From contig JAGTWJ010000001.1 of NCBI GenBank assembly GCA_020064725.1, positions 3,348,001-3,412,000 on the forward strand: a DNA stretch of 64,000 nucleotides, in the 5' to 3' direction. The stretch comes from Drechslerella dactyloides. Its lineage: Eukaryota > Ascomycota > Orbiliomycetes > Orbiliales > Orbiliaceae. Shown here in pieces: positions 12,095-23,265 of the stretch (positions are counted from its first letter, which is position 1; each line of letters begins with the position of its first letter). Below the pieces are notes generated by a model. It had not been told where the DNA came from, ran no database searches, and saw only the letters and a program-made list of their open reading frames with translations. Both the position numbers and the translations under genes were made by a program.

Positions 12095-14501
12095 GGGAGG
12101 TCGGACTCAGCACGCTGATCGGAACGTTTGCAGACGCAATGGCATGCAATATATGCATGGTACGTCCTAGGATGATATCTGAAAATTAGTTGGTATGTAA
12201 GTGCGCCGGTGTATTAGGGAGTTTGTAGTATCCTCCTCCATTGGCGGTTTGGTTTACGAGACAGGGCTCTGTTGCTTTTGCCAGTACTACTTCTGAAGGG
12301 GGGCGGGGGAGTAGAAACTCGAAAGCAAGGCTGCATGCATGGTGATGTGGCATGATGTTTTTATGTTAGTATTTGCACACTGGGTGGTATCATTGGTATA
12401 GTTATGAGATGCATCAGGGTGGGAGCGTATGGGCAAAGGAGCTTACAGTGAAGCATCCAAGTCAATGTAATTTTTGATCTCTTGAACTGCGATAATGGCA
12501 AATCGATTTATCTTTGTCCAGAGTCCATCAGCTGTTAAGCTTCGTGGATTCGAATTTGGGGCTGGAAGCTCTGCACATATCGACAGCCCTTTGAGGCTAT
12601 CTTCAATGTTGATAGATATGTATATAGAATGCGGGGGCCGGAAGCCTACGAAAGAGACGATGCATCGATAGCCTTCTGGGCGTTCGATTAATCTATGAAA
12701 ATAGCTTAGTCCCGTATCTGCGACCTCAATGATTGTTTTGGGCCTTCGCCGTAGTCATTTTGAGGGCCCAGCTTAGTGGACGCAGAGCTCCCTCCGCACT
12801 TGTGCACAAGAACTGACAATGGTATGTACACCCAGCCTCGATGCCAAGCGCTGTAGGTGTACGCCTGGTTGAGGCACAGCGCGCGCTAGGGCATACATTT
12901 GCATAATGATGAAGACCTCGGGATTCTCGGGCACAATATACATGTGCATGTACATGTACAAATCCCAGATGATTTTTACATATCGATCGATTATCATATG
13001 TAGCATGTTATGTTTGCGCTAAACTCATCCACTGCTGCGGACCACCGTTCCGGAGACCTGTTATAGTTCCTCACGGCCTTCAGGCGAGACAAATAACATA
13101 ATATTGTTAAGTTTGCGAATCTGCTTTGGTTGTATTTCTAACTGAGTCGATGATCTTTGTGTGACCCAATTAAGTACGAACTAAAGTTATGACGCTGGTG
13201 CTCTTATTCTCATATATATGTGGGGCCCCTCATTAGTCTCGGGGACGCTGCAGTGCTGGGCCATGTATGATAAATTGGTCGACTTGGTCACGACGAGATC
13301 AAGCTCAAGGACAAACCTCGGCCTCTCGCGCGCTTTCAGTATCGGCTGTCTTCCGGTTTCCAACATTATTTTCAGAGTTCATGATATCATTCTCTGTATG
13401 ATGCGGGCCCCTCTAAGCGGGGGGCATACAGCCAATTGATCAAGGAAGAAGCATTTTTAATTAAGGTATAATGCTCGAGACTATAGTACTAGTTTTATGA
13501 CGAGTTTGCCCGTGAACTGAGATCGAGAAGAACGATGCAGCTGTGGACATACATATGGCTCAACCTTGACTTTGTCACTGAGCAACCGACCCAGAACCTA
13601 TCACTCAAGACCCATCTGGCGCCCAAAGCGGAAATTTTAGGTCTATCATAGTGATTATAAGCGTATATCCATGACCTGGGTCTGCGAAAGTGGGTAGAAC
13701 TTCCAAAGTCCTGATACTTTGGCCATTTGGTACCCTGCACAAGAAAACGCAGCTCCGTAGCCAATCAGGGTGCCCCGCCCTCGCGACCTGCATATCTTTT
13801 CCTACAAACCAAACGCCCTCCTACAGCTACGTAGGAAGGCTGATCGCTTTTCCGATGAATTATTGCACGTGCCACTAGTATGCATCACGGCCTGCATCGT
13901 GACAAGGTGCTCACGGCCACGTCACGTCTGCAATATGTTAAATGCGCGGGCGGTTTTGCGTCCGAATCCATGATCTGCCAGAATGATTCTGAAGCTGGTA
14001 GGCTGTTTAAACACACACACTACAGTTATTGGCAAATAGATTTACGTCGGGCTATCGGATCCATTGTTCAACCGCTTTTCGTGAAGTTACCCCTCACCGG
14101 ATTCGTTTAATACGATACCAAGGGCGCTAACACATGACCCGATATCTCCCGCGCTGAATGCAGGACGATTATACATATGTGGGTATCGATAGTTCCGGTA
14201 TGTGCGGGGTATTACCTCTATCTCCTGGAATGTGACCCGCCCCCTGTGTGTATTTAATACCCAGTTGCTCTGCTGTGAAGAAGCGGTAGCTTGAATTCGC
14301 GAATCTTACTTGCACGCAGACTGAATGTCGAGTCTCTGAGACTTTTGTAACTTTTATATCTTTACCAGAGATCCAATTCTATCAATCTAGCTCGCTACAA
14401 GGCTAAACTAATAGGGAGAGGTGTCCCGACGCTTGATATTTGGAGCTCGGAGATAGCTCTCATAAACATATGTTTTTGCGTCTCGGTTTATAGCTATAGC
14501 T
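12095..14501. other. Intergenic region between hydrolase and patatin fusion genes
   Basis: About 2.4 kb with no supported gene. Base composition drops towards AT relative to the hydrolase gene. The last few hundred bases should hold the patatin fusion gene promoter. Short open frames here have no recognisable content. Confidence 0.5.
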
Positions 14502-17500
14502 ATGGAACAGGCAACAGACCCTGCAAACCGGACTCGAAATAACTCAGACATTACTCACATAGACAGCATCGATCATTCCGAATGCGGAAAATGTGAAGAA
14601 AGACCGGGAACCAACAGCTGCTCATGTGGCGAAAGGTTCTGTGACCAATGCTTTCAATCACATCTACGACGGAATCCGAATCATCAGCGTGCCCCCCCGA
14701 CTTCTATAAATGCTGCTATACAATATGTTCGAAGTTCAAGGCTTTGGTCATTGATGACTATCAGTGGATTAGGAGTGGAGGCTCGGATGTCTGCTTCCTA
14801 TTCTGATTTACTCCAAAAGGATGAAGCAACAAAATGGTTCGGAATCTACACCGACTCAGGGTCTGACCGAGCTTCAAAGCAAAAGGTTTACATTGCGGAG
14901 ACTCCTCGATTCAGGCATATGGTCGAGGAGTCTCGTAGTTCCGATGAGAGTTTGACAAGAGAACAATTTCCCAGCCTTGTATCCTTTGTCGGTCGGACTG
15001 GATCAGGGAAATCTCTCATTAGTTAAGTTTCCTGAGATGTGCAATGCTATACACTTGTCGAATCACAGTCCTTTCGTATAGTACATGACAACATGCTAAT
15101 ATCTCTACCATGATAAAAGTTCGATGCCTGATGTGTATCGGCCTCAATGAAGATATGGCCCAGTTTGAACGGGTTCTGGCTCCCGTGAATGCTCAATCGG
15201 CATCCGATTTCAGACCTACTACCGGTGAAGTCCATATTTATCCAGACGAGCCCGATTCGGAAACCGTGACACCCCGGTTTTTTGTTGATTGTGAGGGATT
15301 GGATGGGCCAGAGCCTACTGCTTCGAAACATCAAACTAAATGGTTCAACGATCCACTAACAAGAAAATTCCTCATTGAAGGGGACATGGATCGGCAAACA
15401 GCTGCAAAAATTCTATACCCTCGACTTTTGTATATTTTTAGCGATGTCGTTTGCTATGTTACCCCAGATTGTAAAGCTTGGAGTGAGGTAGCAAGAAACC
15501 TGTTGGAGTGGAGTACAGCGGGCGCACAGCATATAATAAACCAGGCAGTGCTTCCTGCTTTGATCGTGATCCTGAATTGCCCTAACAATGGAGGGAGGAA
15601 AGAATGGGTATCCGAATTCTCCAGCGACGAAAATTTGATTACCAATGACTTCTTTGACGCAATTGATGCGGAGATCAAAAGGGATAATGGTTTTCGAGAC
15701 AAGGCATCAAAGGCAAGTTTTGATCGATCCGGACCTTCGATACTATATGATCGTGTTCGGATTTAGCTATCGATATCGCGATATCTTCGAACTCAAAAGT
15801 TGAGGCCGTTTAAGCTAATCTATTTCTATAGTATGGAGCTACCAGCATGCGAGAGCTCCTTCTTCACGACTATTCAAGTATCCACTTCCAATACATTCCA
15901 CAGAATGGTCTGGGGGAGCTTGGTACAGAGCGAATTATTTGGGACCAGATGAAAATCTTGCGCCAGAAAATCCTACAAAGTTCTAGGGAGGTACAACGGC
16001 TACGAGAAATATCCCAGACACAACTGAACAGCAGTGAGCTGATCGGTATTGTCGAATATGCTTTTCTTCACTTATGCGGGGACAAAACCCGCAACAAGCC
16101 ATTCGATTTTGGCTTGTATCAAAGATTGAAGGCAGAAAAAGAGGGACTTGATGTTAACATTGCTACCTATCTAGAGACATGTCTAGGTCCAACGAGGCCA
16201 GGGTTTCAAGACGATCCCGACAAGGCCTTTGACAAAGCCATGAATTTCATCGCAACTGCAATCATGCAAGATTCGATTAACATTGAAAATAAAAGTTAGT
16301 AGAGACGCATATCCTATGGGTAAGAGCTGGAGGGAGTTAACATGGCTTCGCATCAAAGTTTTTCGAGGGCAGATTGCATTTTACTCAAATATAGAAGAGG
16401 CTTGCGACAAGGCCTTTGGTCAATTTGTGGAAACGAAAATGCGATGCAGGCACGTTGCAAGGCATGGTGTGAGATGCTTGAACACGAAACAAGGACATTC
16501 GAAAGGTCACCAAATATACATCTTGGGCCGTTCTCCCAATGTCATGCCAGAAACTTTGAGTGATCGTGGTGAATTTGACGATGGGGGTTTTGACAAAGCC
16601 AAGCTTATGGCAGTTATCAAGGAAAAGATCAAAGCATCGAGGAAACGTCTTGAGAGTGAGGCTGACTCAAATCCGGAAAATTTGCGGAAACTGGTGGAAA
16701 AGGAACTTGCAGAAAATATCGGACACCTAAGGGAGATAGGGTCTTATACATCATGTGGAGTGCCTCGCCGCGGCGACGAGAAACCCAACCCAATCTCCGG
16801 TATTTCCGGATCGGTCCTCGGCTTACTACTCGGGCTCGCAGCAGACGTGATTTGGGATGGCCCGTTCGTTATGGCCAGGTTCTGTTATGGTTGCTTGTTC
16901 GGGCAGTCTGAGTATCGCTTACCGTGCGAGCATCTCATATGTCTCCGTTGTCTCAAATCAAACGACAAGAACGATACACAAGTCCGGCTGACGACTACCG
17001 TCACGCTCGGGAGCTGCCCAATATGTGGTGCGGGCTCCCCCCAGGAAGGGTGGCCATTTGTCGTTCAAACTCATCCGGATATTGCAGGCCCTCGAATTCT
17101 ATCGTTGGATGGAGGGGGTGTTAGAGGGATAATTCAACTGATCCTCCTGGAGCGCTTAGAGGTGTTAATAGGACTTGATCTACCTATTGGCAGATTCTTT
17201 GATTTGATAGTGGGAACTTCAGCTGGTAAGCATTCCAGAATAGTCTATTAGCCCATTATCCGCTGTTATATTTAGCTCCAAGTCGCTTCATTCTCACACT
17301 GTGTGATCGAACAACTGCAACCATATAGGTGGGATCATCGCACTGGGCATAGGCACTCAGGGCCTTTCCGTGGCTGACTGCATGGAGAGATTTGAAGCGA
17401 TATGCCGCAGAGGATTTGTGCACAAGCTTGGCACCAAAACCCCAATAATCCAATGGGTGTCTAGGTGGCTTAATACTTCGATTTATCACGGGAAGATCCT

Positions 17501-18933
17501 CGAGGATGCCTTACGAGATGAGTTTAAAAGAGGGAATCCGACTGTCATGTTCGGATTAAAAAACCATAGCCGTGTAGCAATCACGACGACGGTGGGTCAG
17601 GAATGTCGCTTAATAACGAATTATAAGCGGGGAGAGGCGACGGGGCGCTACTTGGAATCACTGGCAAATCTTTGGACTGTGTGAGTATCATAAATCTTAG
17701 GTTACTTTCCACCCTTGTTGTTAACATCTTGGAGTGATGGATTTTGGAGTCCCTTATAATCAGTTGTCGAGTAGATCTCAAGTTGATTGGCTAACCAGCA
17801 TCTAGTGCTCGTTGTACGTCGGCGGCTCCAATGTATTTTGAACCGATGCCATTTGAGGGTCATGAATGCCGGGATGGTGGCCTCCTGGCAAACAATCCTA
17901 TCCGGGAAGCCTTCAATGAATCAAGAAAAATATGGAATGACAGCTCACGTCCGGATTTAATTCTGTCTGTCGGCTCCGGTATCTCAGCTAAGCCTCAGAA
18001 AAATCCGAGTGGTCTACGGGTGTTTCCACCTTGGCTCACGAATCTCTTCACTATCTTGATACAGCATATTAACGGAGAGGCTGAGTGGAAAAGATTCCGT
18101 GAGAATCACACCGATGATATTTTAGTACGGTGCAGTCGATTGAACGTCGATCTTCCGGGGGAACGGGAGCCTGCTCTAGACGATACGGGGAAGATCGAAG
18201 AGATGAAAACTGCCGCAAAAAATTGGCGTCGAGATTGGGAAGGGGTGGCGGAGTCATTATATACCCCGATTGATGGGAAGTCTAGGAAAAGCATGCTCGA
18301 AACACAAGCGGAGATACTGAGGGCTGGGTTGTTCTTTTTCCACCTGGAGTCTATCACAGTAAGTGGCAATCGGTCTGTGACTGTCAGGGGAAGAATAAGA
18401 TGCCGCCTAGGGCCTAGCGAGGGCGCGAGTTTCCAAAAATTATTAGACAAAGTCCATGAATTCCGAGTTAACCGGCAGCCCATTAAAATGACGTCTACAC
18501 CCAATCGATTTGAGCCCTTTGATATCGAAGCCAAATTTGGGCCTCAGTGTGTTTCTCTGGAAACTTTGTTGCGCATCGATGTGAGCTTTGGCGACGAGCA
18601 CTCTATCGCTATTGCCGGATTTCCAAAAAGTTTCAAGGTATTTACCTATAAATTCATGCTCAAGACCTCTATCTGAGGGCTTACCCCTTACTGACCTCAT
18701 AAATCTCAAAGGATTTGCACGACTATCAGAAGAAAAGCCTGACTTTATCGAGGCCGCCGTTGAGCGAATCGAGTACCACGAATTCGAATCGCGCATCTGC
18801 ACAGAATGTTATTACGAATAAACCGAGCTTGCAGCGCGATAGTAATCCGAAAATTGCGACGGGTGCAATAGAACACGGTGCAGAACCGCAGAAAGCACCG
18901 GATGGAGAAAATGCTCAATGTCTGGTAATGTAA
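14502..18933 (+). CDS. B-box-like / P-loop GTPase-like / RING-like / patatin phospholipase fusion protein
   Basis: Seven exons: 14502..15021, 15120..15754, 15832..16294, 16359..17225, 17329..17680, 17806..18637 and 18712..18933. All phases agree, giving 1296 aa. Domains in order: (1) Cys/His cluster at residues 28-61 (CxxC, CxC, CxxC, H, H), B-box-like. (2) P-loop domain with GRTGSGKS at 164-171, a DCEGL G3/Walker-B-like motif at 230-234 and a later hydrophobic strand ending LIVILN; it resembles dynamin/GBP-type large GTPases more than NACHT or NB-ARC. (3) RING-like finger with two CxxC pairs, a Cys-His pair and CPICG. (4) Patatin: DGGGVRG oxyanion loop, GTSAG nucleophile (about S827) and catalytic DGG at D969. 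Family knowledge: patatins are lipid acyl hydrolases, and patatin is a recurrent effector domain of fungal NLR-like proteins. The donor after exon 2 (gttcgg) is weak. The last intron (18638..18711) has a good CTGAC branch site; if it is retained the protein ends at 18676 instead. Confidence 0.82.
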
Positions 18934-20013
18934 AGCGTATAGCAAAATATATACATACATACATATATACATACATACACCACCAAAGTACGACTGCCTG
19001 GCTTATATTATGAAATCATAGTATCACTATTATCCAACTTTAAATTGCTAAAATAGTTATTTTCCGCATCCTGATAGAATTGGTGGAGGCAGAGATTCAC
19101 GTTACCGACACTGTTATATGCTCAAGTCCGTTGTATATGAATAGTACGCAATTCCGTCAGTTTTGGTGCTTTCATATGATCATTCTACAAACTCACAAGC
19201 AAAACTGGAAGCTGTAGATACTGCTACATATAATTCGGTGGCTATTTTATATGAATGTCCCCGCTACTATGCTATACACGTTTACAGTACATCCAGTACA
19301 AACATTATTAATCGATTTTGTTGGGATTTCATGACGAAATACTATATTCGGACTCCGATTCGACTATTATTGATACTAGTAGCAGTAGATTGTATTGTTA
19401 ATGGATCAACAGAGCCGCAGAGGACGATCGGCTTCGCCCACTAGGCCTCGGCATGGCCAGGATTTAGGTATATAAATCCTCGCGGGGTTGTCTGAATTAT
19501 CACCGCCCGGGCCGGTCTACCTAGAGATTGAACTCGCGCTCTGGTGAGTCAAGTCGAAAACTCTTCTAGAAATTGTGCAATATCCCTTTCTATTATTTTC
19601 GTGCACAATTGGGCAATTGGACGCATCAGATCCAAAGGCGGAGAGACTAAAATCTAAATAAGTGCCCTGTACCAAGTTAAGGAGATGGGAATCATATCTA
19701 CTAAGTAAGTAAGTACTTAGTGCTTATAAGCTTACTTGGTCAAATGGTTTGTGGTATATAGTATACCTAAGTAAGTAGGTCGTCAAGCTTAACTAAGCTT
19801 AAGTGATCAGTGCCAAGCTTAGCACAGAATCGATTGGGCCCAACTGCAGTATGGTGAAGCGACATCATCGATACATCTACATCCAGCTGGCCGGCAGCTG
19901 GAGGACCGGCACATGATCAGCACGTCACGTCAATATCCACCGCGGCACCGTAGTGCTATATTAGCTCATTATTCTCTCTGCCTCCCAGCTGTCGTAGCAT
20001 CACCCTGAAAGCA
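18934..20013. other. Intergenic region with simple and palindromic repeats
   Basis: No gene seen. It contains an atac/atat simple repeat around 18949-18978 and a cluster of taagta/aagctta repeats at 19698-19822. The last part is the promoter of the HAD hydrolase gene. Confidence 0.5.
19698..19822. repeat. Cluster of TAAGTA / AAGCTTA direct and inverted repeats
   Basis: The segment contains ctaagtaagtaagtacttag, a palindrome-rich run; a second cctaagtaagtagg copy; and several aagctta(a) copies in both orientations. Short taagtacttag-type motifs are common in ascomycete intergenic DNA and can be ends of small non-autonomous elements; no complete element with target duplications could be delimited. 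Confidence 0.5.
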
Positions 20014-20920
20014 ATGGAGGCCACAAGCGGTAGACGCTTCGGCTCCTCCCGCAACCGCGAAGATATCGCTCGGGAGCAGGAGGTAAGGACACTGCGTACT
20101 ACTTCCAGATACCCGCGCAACACATCTAGTCCCCGGGGATACAAGGTTTCCCTAACTCGGGCTCCGTCTGCAGATAGCTACCCTCCTCTTTGACTGCGAC
20201 AACACCCTCGTCCTCTCCGAGGAAATCGCCTTCGATGTCTGCGCCATTCTCGTCAACGAGATTCTTGACCAAAAATGCCCAACTGCCACACAGCGTTTCG
20301 CCGGGCCAGACCTGCAGTCCACTTTTGTCGGGCAGAACTTTGCAGGCATGCTCAAATCTCTGCAATTAGAGCACGGCTTCGTTATCACCGAGGGCGAGTA
20401 CGACTCATACATAGCCCGTGAACTCCGGTTGATCACAGACGAGCTGTCGAAACGCGCTGAGCCCTGCGACGGCGTCAACGAGGTGCTCGACAAGCTGCAG
20501 GAGAGCGGGAAATATCAACTCGCGGTCGTATCCTCATCGGCGAAGACCCGCGTGCTGGCAGCTCTGAAGAAGTCTGGGCAGGCAGCGTACTTTCCGGACG
20601 AGTGTGTGTTTTCTGCCATGACGTCGCTCGAGGTGCCGACGAGTAAGCCGGATCCAGCGATCTATCTACATGCCACGAAGTTCCTCGGCAAGAAACCGTC
20701 AGATTGCGTTGCGATTGAAGATAGCGGGAGTGGGGTGGGGAGTGCTTCAAGAGCGGGAATTTGGACGATAGGCTATGTGGGGCCCTATGAGGAGTCGAAG
20801 AGGGATGAGATGGCGGGCAAACTGAGGGAGAAGGGAGCGCAGGTCATCATGCAGCACTGGTCAGAATTTGAGAAGTGCCTAGCCGAGATCCAGGCGATCA
20901 AGACTACAAAGGCTGCCTGA
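20014..20920 (+). CDS. HAD-superfamily hydrolase (phosphatase / phosphoglucomutase-like)
   Basis: Two exons, 20014..20082 and 20174..20920, with a 91-nt phase-0 intron; 271 aa. The HAD motifs are present: DCDNT with the nucleophile D30 and acid/base D32, a VVSSS motif-II Ser, the motif-III Lys in SKPDPAIY, and acidic motif IV in CVAIEDSGSGV. The cap region between motifs I and II matches the subfamily I group (phosphoglycolate phosphatase, beta-phosphoglucomutase, CbbY-like). The reaction is probably hydrolysis of a small phosphorylated metabolite in the cytosol; the substrate cannot be assigned. Length is normal for the family. The short first exon carries the only in-frame ATG upstream of motif I. 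Confidence 0.9.
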
Positions 20921-21274
20921 TTTGACTGAATGTTGAGTGTCTCTGACGGAGATTGAACATGCGGTTGCAACGGGGCATTCAAGACGATTGATGCACTTTA
21001 TCCTATAGACCACCTGCCTAGATTTATAGACGATATAAACTCAGGACTTGAGTTCTTCGCACTTGATAGAGGTATTCATGGATGACATCGGGTATAACTT
21101 GGAAAGAAAGCATTTGTGGCAGTTTATATGTCATTTATATCTCCGATGATCCAGAAATGATATCGCTCTATGTACAAGAAGGTTTATAACCCAGGTCTAT
21201 GAGATTGATCTATATACAAGTCCCAACTCTTAAGATATGCGCCATCTACCCGCAAAATGTACCATCTATATAGC
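20921..21274. terminator. Convergent 3' intergenic region
   Basis: This 354-bp AT-rich segment lies between the converging HAD and carrier genes and is presumably the shared 3' processing region. No specific signal can be assigned with confidence. Confidence 0.35.
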
Positions 21275-22159
21275 CTATAGTTTCTCCTCCAACTCGTCGC
21301 CACTGATTATCCGGCTTCTCTCCCTCTTACTCTTCTCTACCGTCTTGTCAGGACTGAAGTACTCAAACACCGCCATGGAAATCAGCGCGCTAGGTGTCGA
21401 ACAAGCCAACCGTGCCCCTAACCCCTTGTAAAACCCCCTCCCAAACCTTGCCTCGCTCCACACGTTCTTGACAACCTTCACTACACCTCTTGCATCTTCC
21501 AATCGCTCTCCACCGACTCTCCCCACTGTGGCCGTCGTCGCAACCTGGTACCGTGTCTTCACCAGATCTAGCGGATGGCAGCAGCACGTGCTCACCATCG
21601 TAGCCACACAGCCACCTAACGCTGCCGTACCCGCTATACTCCAGTTGCTCGGCGCCGCCTTCTTCGTGTGCTCGTACACCGTCCACCAGATGCCATTGTA
21701 GGGCACAAACACAACAAGGCCCATCAAGTATCCGCGGTAGAAGCCACGGATCCCTTCGCCCCGCCATATCTCGCGTAGATTGGAGAACAGCCCGCCGTCG
21801 GCCGCTGTCCGCGAAATCTGTAATCGCGACTTGATTACCTCTAGCGGCGTCCATACGAAACTCGAAGCGAGCTCTGCGACGGTCCCAGAGGCCAGGTAGG
21901 TGGCGGTACTGTCGCCGAAATAGGGGACGTCAACGAGGAAGGCCTTCGTCTGTCGGTAAGTGGTGAAGTAGAGTGCGATAGCAGGGGTTACGAGCAGCGT
22001 AGAGGGGGCAAGGCCGCGATAGTAGGTCCGCAGAGGGACGGAGAGCAGCGGGCGACGGGTGGATGAGGCATGTTGGATCGCGATCGTGTCCAGCGGGTAG
22101 CAGATTAGACGGCTGATCACGGAGGCGTAGCAGGACGCCAGGAGAGTCTGGATATCCAT
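21275..22159 (-). CDS. Mitochondrial carrier family (SLC25) protein
   Basis: Single exon, 294 aa from the ATG at 22159. Three tandem carrier repeats are visible through their signature starts: PLDTIAIQ, PLEVIKSRLQ and PLDLVKTRYQ, each the Px[DE]xx[KR]x[RQ] type at the end of an odd-numbered helix; in the first the basic position is replaced (PLDTIA). Repeats two and three are followed by aromatic-glycine motifs (GIRGFYRGY, GFYKGLG). Six transmembrane helices are expected in the inner mitochondrial membrane. Length is standard. The second-repeat sequence and a CCCHPLDLVKTRYQ third repeat do not point clearly to one substrate, so transport specificity is left open. Confidence 0.88.
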   Translation of the reverse strand: MDIQTLLASCYASVISRLICYPLDTIAIQHASSTRRPLLSVPLRTYYRGLAPSTLLVTPAIALYFTTYRQTKAFLVDVPYFGDSTATYLASGTVAELASSFVWTPLEVIKSRLQISRTAADGGLFSNLREIWRGEGIRGFYRGYLMGLVVFVPYNGIWWTVYEHTKKAAPSNWSIAGTAALGGCVATMVSTCCCHPLDLVKTRYQVATTATVGRVGGERLEDARGVVKVVKNVWSEARFGRGFYKGLGARLACSTPSALISMAVFEYFSPDKTVEKSKRERSRIISGDELEEKL

Positions 22160-23265
22160 TTTCAATCAACTGTGGGTCTGTCTAGTGAAGTTCTGCGCGG
22201 GACTGTTTTGCGATTGCAGGGGTGGCTATCGGTTCGGGGTCGTGTCGGTGAGGCAGGAGCTTGCGCTTGGCGGGCAGTCAATGGGCTTCGAATTCTCCAT
22301 GCTCCGGCTCTCTAATTGTTTTTGTGAATATCGGTTTGTCGGCGATGCGATCGAGGGTGGTGCGGAATTACATCGCCGAAGGTACGTCCGAGGTCGGAGG
22401 GCGGATGCTGCTTTTGTGAGATGTTCCGAGATGCGATTTGGATGTGGCGCAGAAGTTGTTTCTCCTGCAAATTTTCGGCTGCGGATTGTGGCGACAACGC
22501 AAATAGTACAACAAAGTAGAGCGTTCTGCGTGGCTTCACCCTTAGCCCGCCAGCTACTCGTACGACGTTACTGTAGTTAGGCCCGCCAAAATGCAGCGGA
22601 CAAGATCTTTCTGGAGACGATCTGACCTGATGCATGCATGCATTGCTGCTATATAATTTTATCATGCATTTTAGTATACGGGAGATTGGCGTGCAATCCT
22701 AATAGTTTCCAGACCTTAGAGGAAATTCTAGCTCTACTTCCACGATACTTATTTGGCCTTAGAATCAGAAAAGCCAAAGGTGAGCACGACCGCTGTGCAT
22801 TACTTAGGTCTACTTATCAGTATGTGCAACAAATTCATGATGACATATGATACAGGTGAACCGATGCATCCAGAAAAGAAAAAGCAATGCAAAACATGTA
22901 CTCGCCGTTGGTATCGCCAAACTAACTTCAAAATCTGTCATGAATGAAAATACGAACACCGAGTCGGATCCAGACTCTCTGGCATAATGGAAACTCTTCC
23001 GAATATACTCACAGATGCCAACCATGTTGAATCTCTCGAACTAACCAACATCCCCCACAAATAAGCCAATTGTTCACTAAGATAAAAGCAGGTTTGCCTG
23101 ATCTTGCATGCCAGACCGTCCTTTATCCTACATCTGCCCTAGATCTTATCAATTTGTCCGCTCCTCTCGAATTCAACCAAATTTCTTTTTCCGTCAAGTT
23201 AACTCTGGATAGTCCAATGTACTCCCATGCGATTACCGATTATATGTAGGCGTGCAGCGCTGCTG
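22160..23265. other. Intergenic region upstream of carrier, downstream of transporter
   Basis: About 1.1 kb. It includes the promoter of the carrier gene (reading leftwards) and the 3' flank of the transporter. No gene-like frame is supported. The atgcatgcatgc run near 22631-22642 is a small alternating repeat. Confidence 0.45.
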
